From the NCBI GenBank assembly GCA_021824575.1, contig JAKAKJ010000051.1:1-51406 (forward strand): a DNA stretch of 51,406 nucleotides. The letters are read 5' to 3'. Shown here piece by piece: positions 9,420 through 18,602 of the stretch (the first letter of the stretch is position 1; the number at the start of each line of letters is the position of its first letter). This stretch comes from Chloroflexota bacterium (GTDB lineage: Bacteria > Chloroflexota > Anaerolineae > Anaerolineales > Villigracilaceae). The notes under the pieces were generated by a model that saw only the letters and a list, made by a program, of their open reading frames with translations, was not told where the DNA came from and made no database searches. The position numbers and the translations under genes were made by a program.

Positions 9420-10935
9420 AATGCGGGCGAAGTCGCGTCTCGGCGGAGGGGAAGCGCGCATCGAGGCGCAGCATAAGAAAGGCCGGTTGACGGCGCGCGA
9501 ACGCATTGATCTTCTTCTCGATAAAGGTTCGTTTCGCGAGGTGGATGCGTTTGTCGAACATCGCACGCATGACTTCAACCTGGACGAGCAAAAATTTCTA
9601 AGCGATTCGGTCGTTACTGGCTGGGGTACCATCGAAGGCCGCCTCGTTTATGTTTTCTCGCAAGACTTCACTGTGTTCGGCGGATCGTTAGGCGAAGTCC
9701 ATGCCGCGAAGATCTGCAAAATCATGGACATGGCAACGCGTACCGGCGCGCCTCTAATCGGACTGAATGACTCGGGCGGGGCGCGCATTCAGGAAGGTGT
9801 TGTGTCGCTCGGCGGGTACGCGGATATTTTCCTGCGTAATACGCTCGCGTCCGGCGTTGTTCCGCAGATCAGCGCCATCATGGGGCCCTGTGCGGGCGGC
9901 GCGGTTTATTCTCCTGCACTCACTGATTTTATTTTCATGGTCCGAAATTCATCTTATATGTTTGTGACCGGGCCGGATGTCGTTAAAGCTGTGACACACG
10001 AAGATGTGTCATTCGAGGATTTGGGCGGGGCCAGTGTCCACGCTGAGAAATCGGGTGTGTGCCACATGGTCGGCGACAGCGAAGCGGATACATTATTCCT
10101 GATGCGAAAATTACTCGGCTACCTGCCGCAGAATAACATGGAAGATCCGCCCTTCGTTCAAACCGGGGACGATCCATTCCGAATGGAGGAAGAACTGGAG
10201 AACATCGTTCCCGACGCGCCGGACAAACCTTACGATATCAAAGATGTGATCCGGCTGATCTTCGATAACGGCCAGTTCTTTGAAATCCACGAGAATTACG
10301 CGATGAATGTTGTCGTCGGCTTCGCGCGGCTCGGCGGGCATTCAGTTGGAATCATTGCCAACCAGCCTGCGGTTCTGGCGGGCGTGCTGGATATTGACGC
10401 AAGCGAGAAAGCGGCGCGCTTTGTGCGCGTGTGCGATTCGTTCAACGTCCCGATCATTACTTTTGAAGATGTGCCTGGCTTCATGCCCGGTACGAATCAG
10501 GAACATCATGGGATTATCCGTTCGGGTGCGAAACTTTTGTATGCGTATTGCGAAGCAACCGTTCCCAAGCTGACGGTCATCACGCGCAAAGCGTACGGCG
10601 GCGCGTACTGCGTGATGTCGTCCAAGCACATCCGCGGCGATGTGAATTTTGCGTGGCCTGGTGCGGAGATCGCTGTGATGGGACCTGACGGCGCGGTGAA
10701 CATCATCTTCCGCAAGGAACTTGAGAACGCCAAAGACCCTGTCAAACGCAAAGCCGAATTGGTGGTGGAATACCGCGAGAAGTTTGCCAATCCATTTGTG
10801 GCAGCGGAACGCGGTTTCATTGACGATGTGATCGAGCCAAAAGAGACGCGCCCGCGTTTGATCAACGCGCTGGAAATGCTGCAAAACAAACGGCTGACGA
10901 ACCCGCCAAAGAAACACGGGAACATTCCACTCTAA
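9385..10935 (+). CDS. Acyl-CoA carboxylase, carboxyltransferase subunit (propionyl/acetyl-CoA carboxylase beta type)
   Basis: 516 residues from ATG 9385 ([22 protein letters not shown]). Transfers CO2 from carboxybiotin to an acyl-CoA such as propionyl- or acetyl-CoA. The fused two-crotonase layout is clear: N-terminal half with [40 protein letters not shown] and the oxyanion-type [17 protein letters not shown]-terminal half with [30 protein letters not shown] and [18 protein letters not shown]. Length is standard for PccB. It forms a compact set with the biotin carboxylase and carrier genes. Substrate choice between propionyl- and acetyl-CoA cannot be fixed by eye. Confidence 0.92.
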   Translation: MNENPKIHRLREMRAKSRLGGGEARIEAQHKKGRLTARERIDLLLDKGSFREVDAFVEHRTHDFNLDEQKFLSDSVVTGWGTIEGRLVYVFSQDFTVFGGSLGEVHAAKICKIMDMATRTGAPLIGLNDSGGARIQEGVVSLGGYADIFLRNTLASGVVPQISAIMGPCAGGAVYSPALTDFIFMVRNSSYMFVTGPDVVKAVTHEDVSFEDLGGASVHAEKSGVCHMVGDSEADTLFLMRKLLGYLPQNNMEDPPFVQTGDDPFRMEEELENIVPDAPDKPYDIKDVIRLIFDNGQFFEIHENYAMNVVVGFARLGGHSVGIIANQPAVLAGVLDIDASEKAARFVRVCDSFNVPIITFEDVPGFMPGTNQEHHGIIRSGAKLLYAYCEATVPKLTVITRKAYGGAYCVMSSKHIRGDVNFAWPGAEIAVMGPDGAVNIIFRKELENAKDPVKRKAELVVEYREKFANPFVAAERGFIDDVIEPKETRPRLINALEMLQNKRLTNPPKKHGNIPL

Positions 10936-10948
10936 GAGGAGCCGCGCT

Positions 10949-12460
10949 ATGTTCAAGAAGATTCTGGTTGCAAATCGCGGTGAGATTGCTGTTCGCATTC
11001 TGCGCGCCTGCCGCGAACTTGGAATTCCAACCGTGGCCGTTTTTTCGGAAGCGGACCGCAACGCGCTTCACGTCCGTTATGCGGACGAAGCCTATTTGCT
11101 CGGCCCGGCCCCCTCGCGCGATTCCTATTTGCGTGCCGACAAGATTATTGAGGTTGCACGCAAATGCGGTGCGGACGCCATTCATCCCGGGTATGGATTT
11201 TTAGCGGAGCGTGAAGCGTTCGCTGCGGCTTGCATCGACGCGGGAATCACGTTCATCGGGCCGAAGCCGTCTGCCATTGCTGCGATGGGCGACAAAATGA
11301 CCGCGCGCAATACTGTGACGGCCGCGGGCGTGCCGGTTGTTCCGGGCACGGAAGGCAAAGGCGGCATGAACGATGACGATCTGCTGGCATTCGCCCCGAA
11401 GATCGGCTTTCCGTTGTTGATCAAAGCCTCGGCGGGCGGCGGCGGAAAAGGCATGAGGGAGGTGACATCGCTCGAAGAAATGCCGGCCCTGCTTGCGTCC
11501 GCGCGGCGCGAAGCGGAATCCGCGTTCGGCGATGGAAATGTCTATCTCGAAAAACTGGTCGAGGGTGCGCGTCACATCGAAATCCAAATCCTGGCTGACC
11601 AGCACGGCAACGCGATCTATCTTGGCGAACGCGATTGCTCCATCCAGCGCCGGCATCAAAAATTGATCGAGGAAGCGCCGTCGCCTTTCATGGATGAGGA
11701 ACTGCGAAGCAAAATGGGCGCAGTCGCCGTGAAGGCCGCACAAGCCGTCGAATACGTCAATGCCGGGACAATTGAATTTTTAGTTGACAAGGAAAGGAAT
11801 TTCTATTTCCTTGAGATGAACACGCGCTTGCAGGTGGAACATCCCGTCACAGAGTTGGTGACTGGCATTGACATTGTGGCGGAACAAATCCGCATCGCGC
11901 GCGGGCGCCAGTTGAGTTACAAACAGGAAGACGTACGCCTGCGCGGGCACGCCATCGAGTGCCGCGTCAATGCCGAAGACCCGTACAATGGATTCATGCC
12001 TTCGACCGGACGTGTCACGTTGAGCATTGTTCCCACCGGCCCCGGGGTCCGCGTGGACACGAGCGTTTATTCCGGCATCGAGATTTCGCCGTTCTACGAC
12101 CCGATGATCGCGAAGCTGATCGTGTGGGGCGAGACGCGCGGCCAGGCTATTTTACGAATGCGGCGCGCGCTTGAAGAATATCGCATCGTCGGCGTGCGGA
12201 CGAACATCCCGTTCCACCAAACGATGATGGACTCGCATCGCTTCATGGGCGGACAATATGACACGCGTTTTGTCGAGGAACGTTTTTCGATGCCCGAACT
12301 GGACGAAGAGCGCGTGACGCATCATCCGGAAATCGCGGCGGCGTTTGCCACGCTGGTCGCCCACCATGAAGCGCAGCGCTCGTCGGAATTTGTCATGCGT
12401 AACGAACGCGATACCAGCAACTGGAAATGGGTCGGACGCTGGGAACGCCTGCACAGGTAG
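10949..12460 (+). CDS. Biotin carboxylase subunit of acyl-CoA carboxylase
   Basis: 503 residues, ATG preceded by AGAGGAG. ATP-dependent carboxylation of biotin on the carrier protein. Family landmarks: FKKILVANRGEIAVRILRACREL at the start, HPGYGFLAE, the ATP-grasp glycine loop ASAGGGGKGMREV (about 162-174), EKLVEGARHIEIQ, ERDCSIQRRHQKLIEEAPSP, and NTRLQVEHPVTELVTGIDIV with the catalytic Arg/Glu. It is some 50 residues longer than E. coli AccC but lacks a fused biotinyl domain, because the carrier is encoded separately 10 bases downstream. Confidence 0.93.
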   Translation: MFKKILVANRGEIAVRILRACRELGIPTVAVFSEADRNALHVRYADEAYLLGPAPSRDSYLRADKIIEVARKCGADAIHPGYGFLAEREAFAAACIDAGITFIGPKPSAIAAMGDKMTARNTVTAAGVPVVPGTEGKGGMNDDDLLAFAPKIGFPLLIKASAGGGGKGMREVTSLEEMPALLASARREAESAFGDGNVYLEKLVEGARHIEIQILADQHGNAIYLGERDCSIQRRHQKLIEEAPSPFMDEELRSKMGAVAVKAAQAVEYVNAGTIEFLVDKERNFYFLEMNTRLQVEHPVTELVTGIDIVAEQIRIARGRQLSYKQEDVRLRGHAIECRVNAEDPYNGFMPSTGRVTLSIVPTGPGVRVDTSVYSGIEISPFYDPMIAKLIVWGETRGQAILRMRRALEEYRIVGVRTNIPFHQTMMDSHRFMGGQYDTRFVEERFSMPELDEERVTHHPEIAAAFATLVAHHEAQRSSEFVMRNERDTSNWKWVGRWERLHR

Positions 12461-12470
12461 CTGATAAACC

Positions 12471-12968
12471 ATGAAATATGTAACCACGATTGACGACAAA
12501 GAATTCATCGTCGAGATTATTGACGAACAGCACATCAGCATCAACGACAAGGTGATGATGGTGGATTTCCAATCCGTCAGCGGCCAGCCGGTTTATTCAA
12601 TGCTGATAGACGGGAAATCCTACGAGGCTTATGTCTATGAAGGCGAGGAAAACTGGCAGGTGCTTTTGCTTGGCCGGCAGTATCCGGTCAAAGTCGAGGA
12701 CGAACGCGAGAAGCGGCTGAAGTCCGCGGCGGGAGGCAAGGCCCAGGCGGGCGGCGAATTCCAATTGAAATCGCCGATGCCAGGACTGGTGGTCGCCATT
12801 CCCGTCGAGGAAGGACAGCAGGTTGAAAAAGGACAGGTGTTGGTCATCCTTGAATCGATGAAAATGCAGAATGAGTTGAAATCGCCGCGCGCCGGAAAAG
12901 TGGAACGCATCAAAGTGAAGACTGGCGAAAGCGTGGAACAAAGGCAGACATTGTTGAGCGTGGCGTAA
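12471..12968 (+). CDS. Biotin carboxyl carrier protein of acyl-CoA carboxylase
   Basis: 165 residues. An N-terminal beta-rich part of about 85 residues may be a BT-like docking segment for the carboxyltransferase. A short Ala/Gly hinge (AAGGKAQAGGE) precedes a C-terminal biotinyl domain with SPMPGLVVAI, the biotinylation motif ESMKMQNEL (Lys at about 131) and the closing VKTGESVEQRQTLLSV. It completes the three-gene carboxylase. The separated carrier with its own N-terminal extension resembles the second half of PccA-type alpha chains that has been split from the carboxylase domain. Confidence 0.92.
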   Translation: MKYVTTIDDKEFIVEIIDEQHISINDKVMMVDFQSVSGQPVYSMLIDGKSYEAYVYEGEENWQVLLLGRQYPVKVEDEREKRLKSAAGGKAQAGGEFQLKSPMPGLVVAIPVEEGQQVEKGQVLVILESMKMQNELKSPRAGKVERIKVKTGESVEQRQTLLSVA

Positions 12969-13003
12969 TCAAAACGCAAAGAGTAAAAAAGCACAATTAT
13001 GAA

Positions 13004-13615
13004 ATGAACGATTCGAATCAGGAAACCGAAGTCAAGTTTTATGTCAGCGACCTGACGGAAATCGAAATGCGCCTCCATTCATTGGAAGCGCATTTGATTC
13101 AGGGACGCGTGCGTGAAATCAATTTGCGATTCGATAATCCAAGTGGCGACTTTCAGCGCGAGGGCCGCGTGCTGCGTCTGCGCCGGGACGAAGCAATTCG
13201 GCTGACCTATAAAGACAGCGGCCAATTGCTGGATGGCGCGCTGAGTCGCCGTGAGATCGAATTCGCCGCCAGCGACTTTGATTCGGCAAAACAATTTATT
13301 GAAGCGCTTGGCTACGATGTTGTTTTTGTTTACGAGAAATTTCGCACGACATTTGAGTTGGACCGCGCGCACATCATGCTCGATGAAACGCCAATCGGAG
13401 ATTTTATCGAGATCGAAGGCGCGATGGAAACACTCAAGCCAATTGCAAATAAACTTGGCCTGAACTGGGATGCAGCGGTCCCAGCCAGTTATCACGCGTT
13501 GTTCAAACGCGTTTGCGAAGCGCGGGGATTCGCATTTCGCGATTTAAGTTTTGAGAATTTCAAGGGTTTGAAAATTTCCGAAAGCGACTTGCGGGTAACC
13601 GTCGCGGATCGTTAA
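13004..13615 (+). CDS. CYTH-domain protein (CyaB / class IV adenylate cyclase or triphosphatase-like)
   Basis: 203 residues. It begins with the family signature ETEVKFYV (ExExK, residues about 7-11), followed by LRLRRDEAIRLTYKD with the Arg/Lys pairs that line the triphosphate tunnel, SRREIEF, YEKFRTTFELDR, the metal-binding LDETPIGDFIEIEG and YHALF. CYTH enzymes act on triphosphate compounds: some make cAMP from ATP, others hydrolyse thiamine triphosphate or inorganic triphosphate. Which activity applies here cannot be told from sequence alone. About 36 bases separate it from the carrier-protein gene, so co-transcription is possible. It is convergent with the LCP gene. Confidence 0.85.
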   Translation: MNDSNQETEVKFYVSDLTEIEMRLHSLEAHLIQGRVREINLRFDNPSGDFQREGRVLRLRRDEAIRLTYKDSGQLLDGALSRREIEFAASDFDSAKQFIEALGYDVVFVYEKFRTTFELDRAHIMLDETPIGDFIEIEGAMETLKPIANKLGLNWDAAVPASYHALFKRVCEARGFAFRDLSFENFKGLKISESDLRVTVADR

Positions 13616-13701
13616 CGTAAAAAATCATGTAACTTGAATCCCGCGGCGTCTTCTGAAAAATCCGCGTAAAAAGAAATTGGCGGGAATTTACAGAATAATT
13701 T

Positions 13702-15201
13702 CTAATGCGCCAAATCCTGCGGCTGGAAGCAGGGCTGATAATCGTAGCCGATAATCAGACGATATTGTGTTGCGCTGTTTGGCTCCGGGGAGGAAAGAAT
13801 GGTAGCTGAGTTTGTCAACCCGAGCGCGGCGAGAATCGTGTTGCGCGCGTTGGCATCCTGAGATGACGTGTAATCTATCAAAACCGAACTGGTGTAGTTC
13901 TGGCGGTCAGCGTTGGAAATGGTTGTGGCATACCCCGCATAATTGAGCCGGCTCGCGGCGAGGGCGGCCCAGCCGTTGGATTGTGTGCCGTTCTGAACTT
14001 CGACCGCGATCTTTTGTCTTTGTGTTGCCGACGTTGATAGCGAGGTCGCTTCAGTCAGATATTGTTGGAGCGAGGGCTGGTTCGGCAGAAGAACGTCCGC
14101 GCCGCCGGGCGTGACCCACGGCGTGACGTAAGGCGGGCGAATGTAATAACTGCGGATGTTTGCGTTGGTCAACTTCGGGGCGTAAAGCGCCAGTTTCAAA
14201 ATGTCAGCCAGACTCAGATCCGTGGTGACCGTGGATGAAAGATCGCTATAAAGCTGCGGAATGCGAGTCAAAATATTTGTCTGCAATGCCTGGGAAAAAA
14301 TCGCGCGCAGAACCTCCTGCTGGCGGCGGCTCCGGTCGAAGTCGTTGGATGCCTGGCGCGAACGTGCATACCACAGTGCGAGATCGCCGTCCATGTGAAT
14401 CACGCCGGATTGGACAGTATATTTTTGCCAATTGTTTGGATTGGTCGGATCGTAACTCGGATCAATCAAACGCCAATCGGTATATGGGCACGAGACCGGA
14501 ACGTCCACGCCGCCGAGCGTATTGATGATGCGGCTAAAGCCGCTGAAATCCACCAGCGCGGTGTGGTCAATTCGAATGCCAAGGTTGTACGCGATGGCGT
14601 CTTTCAACAAACCCGCGCCGCCTCCCGCGTAATTGTCCATGTTGCCGTATTCGTAGGCCGTGTTGATGCGCTGCATTCCAATGGTGGGAATATAAATCCA
14701 CAGATCGCGCGGGATCGAAATCAGCGAAGCCTGTCCCTCCTTCGGCCACAAAATTGCCAGCACCAATGTGTCGGTGCGGAATGAATTGCCATTACGCAAG
14801 TCCGAACCGATCAACAAAAAGTTGACCGAATCATTATTCGGCAAAAGCGGTTCGGGCGTCGGACCCTGGCCGGATGTGTCCGGCGGAGGCGGCGCGGCCA
14901 GCGTCGGGAAAAGCGAACTCAAGTCAACCGTTGCTGTGGGCTGGATGGGCGGGATGGGTGTCGGCGATGGAGTCGTGGTTGGGAAAAACGGTTCGAGCGT
15001 CGGGACCTGGATGTTGTACAGCGACGTTGGCGTGACCTGCTCGACAAGCGGCGGCTGGAACGGCGTCGGCGTTGGCGAAGCGTTCGGCGCGGCGGTGATC
15101 AACACAAATGGCAATGACGCGGGCGTGGATGCAGGGGCTGTGCCACACGAGGCGAGCAACAATGTGAGCAATAAGATAAACCTGCGCGTGGATGATGTCA
15201 T
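13702..15201 (-). CDS. LytR-CpsA-Psr (LCP) family lipoprotein with C-terminal LytR_C domain
   Basis: 499 residues. A lipoprotein signal peptide ends in LLLASCG (Cys19), followed by a long Pro/Thr/Ser-rich linker to about residue 120. The LCP domain shows NFLLIGSDLRNG, FRTDTLVLAIL, ISIPRDLWIYIP, RINTAYEYG, ALVDFSGFSRIINTLGGVDVPV and ALWYARSRQASNDFDRSRRQQ, which hold the Arg/Asp residues that bind polyprenyl pyrophosphate. A LytR_C domain (VEVQNGTQSNGWAALAASRL) closes the protein. LCP proteins attach glycopolymers from lipid carriers to the cell wall or proteins outside the membrane. Last gene of the HK-LysM-LCP operon, consistent with an envelope role. Confidence 0.9.
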   Translation of the reverse strand: MTSSTRRFILLLTLLLASCGTAPASTPASLPFVLITAAPNASPTPTPFQPPLVEQVTPTSLYNIQVPTLEPFFPTTTPSPTPIPPIQPTATVDLSSLFPTLAAPPPPDTSGQGPTPEPLLPNNDSVNFLLIGSDLRNGNSFRTDTLVLAILWPKEGQASLISIPRDLWIYIPTIGMQRINTAYEYGNMDNYAGGGAGLLKDAIAYNLGIRIDHTALVDFSGFSRIINTLGGVDVPVSCPYTDWRLIDPSYDPTNPNNWQKYTVQSGVIHMDGDLALWYARSRQASNDFDRSRRQQEVLRAIFSQALQTNILTRIPQLYSDLSSTVTTDLSLADILKLALYAPKLTNANIRSYYIRPPYVTPWVTPGGADVLLPNQPSLQQYLTEATSLSTSATQRQKIAVEVQNGTQSNGWAALAASRLNYAGYATTISNADRQNYTSSVLIDYTSSQDANARNTILAALGLTNSATILSSPEPNSATQYRLIIGYDYQPCFQPQDLAH

Positions 15202-15313
15202 AAAGTCAGTGATTCAAGCAGTCGTTCGAAAGTGATTTTACAAAATATTGCTCTTGGCGGCGTCTCACCGCCGAGGACACCAAAAGAACACGATGTAAGC
15301 GCATGCAAAGATT

Positions 15314-16132
15314 CTACGGCGTGGAAGTCGGAAAAGCAGTAATCGTCGCGGTGGGTGGAGCCGGCGTGTTAGACGGAACCTGAGTTGATGTTGGCGCTTG
15401 CGTCGCGGATGACGGCAGACTCGTGAAGGTTGGTTCGGCGGTGGCGGTAACTGCCGGCGGGATCGGGGTTTGCGTCAGGGTTGGTGTCTCCGTCGAAGTT
15501 CCGGTTGGCGTGGTAAATATCGGAATGAATGTCACGCCCGGTGTAATCGTTGGCACATTTGGCACCCATAATTGTTGACCCGCGAAGATTTCATTGCTAA
15601 AGTGGCAATTTGCCAGCATCAGGTTGTTAACTGTTGTTCCATATTGAGTTGCAATATGGAAAAGCGTATCGCCCGGTTGGACAACGTAACCTAGAACCCA
15701 TCCGGGGAACGGGCCGCATGGAATCGCTGTTCGTGTGGGCAATGGCGGAACGTAAACATAATACCCGGGAGCGAGGCCGGAGGTTGATAAACAATTTGCC
15801 TGCGAAAGCTGCACGGGCATGATGTGATAACGATATGCAAGACTCGTGACCGTGTCGCCAGGCTGGACGATGACTCGAATCCATCCAAGCGGCGGAGGGC
15901 AATTTGTCGGCGGCAGGGGAGTCTGAGTCGGAAGCGTGGTCGCTGTAAATGTCGCGGTGGGGCCCGGCAAAGTCGGAGTCAAAGTTCCCGGTAACGGCGG
16001 CACGGTTGGCGTCGAGGTGGGCTGCGATACGGTGAAACTTTCAGCCAGTGAAAGCGAAAGGCCGCCAATCACAAGCGCAATCGAAACTAACGCGTAGATC
16101 AGTCCAGCCCCCATCTGGCGCAGGAATTGCAT
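15314..16132 (-). CDS. Membrane-anchored protein with two LysM domains and Thr/Pro-rich linkers
   Basis: 272 residues from the ATG at 16132, which overlaps the stop of the kinase-like gene (TAATG), a sign of translational coupling; the longer frame upstream lies inside the kinase gene. One N-terminal membrane helix (GLIYALVSIALVIGGL) is followed by a Thr/Pro linker, LysM 1 (about 86-130, IVQPGDTVTSLAYRYHI...GYYVYVPP), LysM 2 (about 148-182, YVVQPGDTLFHIATQYGT...GQQLWVPN) and a second long Thr/Pro tail. LysM domains bind N-acetylglucosamine-containing glycans such as peptidoglycan, so this is probably an outward-facing wall-binding protein. No catalytic domain is present. Confidence 0.85.
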   Translation of the reverse strand: MQFLRQMGAGLIYALVSIALVIGGLSLSLAESFTVSQPTSTPTVPPLPGTLTPTLPGPTATFTATTLPTQTPLPPTNCPPPLGWIRVIVQPGDTVTSLAYRYHIMPVQLSQANCLSTSGLAPGYYVYVPPLPTRTAIPCGPFPGWVLGYVVQPGDTLFHIATQYGTTVNNLMLANCHFSNEIFAGQQLWVPNVPTITPGVTFIPIFTTPTGTSTETPTLTQTPIPPAVTATAEPTFTSLPSSATQAPTSTQVPSNTPAPPTATITAFPTSTP

Positions 16133-18471
16133 TATTTCCGTTCCTTCTTGACCGTATCGAGAGTTCCTTTTGCAATTGGCAGAAGCACGCTGAAGGTCGC
16201 GCCAACACCCGGTTCGCTTTCGACCCAAATGCGTCCGTGCTGGGCTTCGGTTAAAGTCTTGGCAATGGACAAGCCGACGCCCGTGTCGCCAACGCCTTGA
16301 ATCAAAACGTTATCGGCGCGATACAAACGCGTGAAGACGCGTGACACATCCTCGGCGGGGATGCCTCCGCCGCTGTCGGTAACCTGGAGCATCACATAAT
16401 CCTGATCCTGTTCGCTCGTGGTCTGGACTTTGAGGCGGATCGTGCCTTCGATGGGCGTCGCGGCCCCCGCGTTTTGCAGCAGGTGAATCAGAATCTGCTG
16501 GAGCGCTTCGCGGTCCGCGTTGACCGAAGCGACTTTCTTCGGAAGATCGAGCTGCATGGAAATGTTTTTTTCGCGGATCTGGCTGCTGGTGTAAGCCATC
16601 GCATTGTCAATGATCAAATTGAGATCAATGGATTCCGGTTTCAGGTCGGAGAGACCGGTCTCCAATGTGGTGACCTGGATTAAATCGTCAATCAAGCTGC
16701 CGATGCGCTCCGTCGAGGCTTTGATGCGTTCGACGAATTTTCTTTGCAGCGCGCCGAGAATGCCGACCGATTCCCCAAGCAGCAAATCCGTGTAGCCAAC
16801 GATGGATGACATCGGCTGGCGCAATTCCTGTGAAATGGACGCAACAACTTCGGCCTGCTCGCTGGGTTTGTGGCGGGAGCCGCCGCTTGTTTCGAGTTCC
16901 AGAATCTTGATGTTGGCGTCCGCGAGCTGGTTTTGCAGCCGCGCGATATCCTGCAAACTGGCTTTGAGTTCCTTTTCGACCTGCGATTCGGAGCGCTTGC
17001 TTTTTCCGCGCAGCGACTCGAGTTCCTTCTGCAATTGTTCGATGGTACGCAGCGATTCGTCCTGCGCGGCCATCAGCGCCGCGACGTTTTCACCTTTGGA
17101 TGTGTCCTTCGCCTGTATCGTCAGTGCTTCGATTTGTTGGGAAAGTTCATCGTTTCGCGCTTGAAGTTCGGCCATCTGGCTGCGGGCGGCATCCAGCGCT
17201 TGTTGATTCTGCTGACTCTGCTGTTCGAGCTTTGTCATCTTCTGGCCGCGCTGAACGATGGGCACCAATGAAACGGCGATGTTGGAAAGGAAAGCCTGGT
17301 CTTCCGCACTCCATAAACGATTGGAATACGGCGAAAGCAGGATCACGCCGCCGAGCACATCCTTCTCGGGAGTCACGATTGGCACGCTGAGCAAATGTCC
17401 GGGGTTGCTCAAGCCGAGCAATTCACTCAAGCCTTTGATATCCGCTGACGTGCTGGAGGCGGGAAGCCGGAGCGCGCGCCCGCGCTGTAACGAATTGGTC
17501 AGCATTGGGATCGAGCCTTTGCTCAGACTGCCGCCTTCGAGACTCTCTTCGCGGATCAAATCGTATCCGCTGGCGATCATCAATTGGTTTTTGTTGTCGG
17601 TGAGATATATCAAAAAAGAAAGATCGGCCAGCATGGTCTGCGCGATGGCGCGTGTAATGGCCTGGCTGACTTTGGGCGCGCTGGATTCAGCCGCCAGAGA
17701 AAGCAGCGCATGAAAAGTCTTTGGATCGGCGCTGTAACGTCTGCGTTCGGGAACGGGCGTGTCCTGCTTGATGGTGGTCGGCTTGTTGGTGACCGCCGGG
17801 GCGGGGAAACGTTGGGGGAGCGTCAGCAAAATTGGATACGCGGCCATGTATGCGAGCCGGATGATGCCGGAATAATTACCGCTTTCCCGAAAAGCCAGAT
17901 GACCGATATGGCCGAGAAAAGCGATTGCCAGAACGGCCAATCCGTTGCCGTATCCGTTTGGACGGCGGATCAGCAGGATCAACGCTCCAACAACAATAAA
18001 TCCAATCGAAGCGATTTGCCAGAGCAAATCGTCGAATGTTACGTTGTATGTTGTGATCGAGGACTGAGGCGGCCACGTCAGCAGGCTGAGTGCCATGGCC
18101 GATGCGACAAGCACACTGAGCAGAATGGCGCTAGCATCCGCAGGGCGGCTGGGTTCGGGAAAAGCCCACAGCCACGTGATCCACAAAAGGCTGAAGAGGG
18201 TGAAGGCCCGGTCGAGCGGAGGCAGGCTGGCTGTTGGGTTGACGATGCCCTGCCAGCCGAGTCCGCTAAAGATGAAAAGAAATAATTGGGCCGATAGGAG
18301 AAGTCCAAGTCCGAGCATGGTGCGGCGGGCCTGGGGAAAACCACTCGAACGCCAGTGATTAAACGCTGACTGCAATGCGCTGGCGATGGAAAAGACCAGC
18401 ACAAGATGATAGATCAGATTTCCTGGCGGAGCGGTCAGCAACGAAAAAATCTGACTGATTAGATCGCTCAT
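16132..18471 (-). CDS. Membrane sensor protein with GAF, coiled coil and HATPase domains; histidine-kinase-like but phospho-acceptor His replaced by Gln
   Basis: 779 residues from the ATG at 18471, chosen because the promoter -10 lies just upstream of it. About seven hydrophobic helices fill residues 10-230, then a GAF-like sensor (about 255-400), a long coiled coil (about 405-530, QQNQQALDAARSQMAELQARND and similar), and a HisKA-like helix reading ASISQELRQPMSSIVGYTDLLL where kinases have SHELRTPL. The His is a Gln (about residue 548, codon at 16828-16830). The ATPase domain is well kept: LLQNAGAATP (N box), DSGGGIP (G1), GVGLSIAKTL (G2). It probably binds ATP but cannot autophosphorylate at the usual site. 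It heads the LysM-LCP operon. Confidence 0.85.
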   Translation of the reverse strand: MSDLISQIFSLLTAPPGNLIYHLVLVFSIASALQSAFNHWRSSGFPQARRTMLGLGLLLSAQLFLFIFSGLGWQGIVNPTASLPPLDRAFTLFSLLWITWLWAFPEPSRPADASAILLSVLVASAMALSLLTWPPQSSITTYNVTFDDLLWQIASIGFIVVGALILLIRRPNGYGNGLAVLAIAFLGHIGHLAFRESGNYSGIIRLAYMAAYPILLTLPQRFPAPAVTNKPTTIKQDTPVPERRRYSADPKTFHALLSLAAESSAPKVSQAITRAIAQTMLADLSFLIYLTDNKNQLMIASGYDLIREESLEGGSLSKGSIPMLTNSLQRGRALRLPASSTSADIKGLSELLGLSNPGHLLSVPIVTPEKDVLGGVILLSPYSNRLWSAEDQAFLSNIAVSLVPIVQRGQKMTKLEQQSQQNQQALDAARSQMAELQARNDELSQQIEALTIQAKDTSKGENVAALMAAQDESLRTIEQLQKELESLRGKSKRSESQVEKELKASLQDIARLQNQLADANIKILELETSGGSRHKPSEQAEVVASISQELRQPMSSIVGYTDLLLGESVGILGALQRKFVERIKASTERIGSLIDDLIQVTTLETGLSDLKPESIDLNLIIDNAMAYTSSQIREKNISMQLDLPKKVASVNADREALQQILIHLLQNAGAATPIEGTIRLKVQTTSEQDQDYVMLQVTDSGGGIPAEDVSRVFTRLYRADNVLIQGVGDTGVGLSIAKTLTEAQHGRIWVESEPGVGATFSVLLPIAKGTLDTVKKERK

Positions 18472-18480
18472 GCGACGGTG

Positions 18481-18509
18481 ATTATACTTCGAGTTCTTAT
18501 GCAGGTCAC
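18481..18509 (-). promoter_or_regulatory. Promoter of the sensor-kinase-like operon (predicted leaderless)
   Basis: On the minus strand, -35 GTGACC (18509-18504) and -10 TATAAT (18486-18481) are separated by exactly 17 bases. The -10 ends only 9 bases before the ATG at 18471, so the transcript should begin within a few bases of the start codon, with no room for a Shine-Dalgarno site. Confidence 0.6.
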
Positions 18510-18567
18510 GTTTCACTGAAAGACGCAGTCGCTTCGCGAACGCGATTGCGCTCCATTAAAAACACAA

Positions 18568-18596
18568 TTGACTTCCACCTTTATCACTGCTACACT
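18568..18596 (+). promoter_or_regulatory. Promoter of yvcK (predicted leaderless)
   Basis: -35 TTGACT (18568-18573), 17-base spacer, -10 TACACT (18591-18596). Seven bases further is the ATG at 18603, which is therefore about the expected transcription start. This mirrors the divergent promoter on the other strand. Confidence 0.62.
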
Positions 18597-18602
18597 TTTC
18601 TC

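Noticed and set aside
14768-15235. A Gly/Val-rich plus-strand frame opposite the LCP linker
   Set aside because: It is the complement of a Pro/Thr-rich coding repeat and has no independent support.
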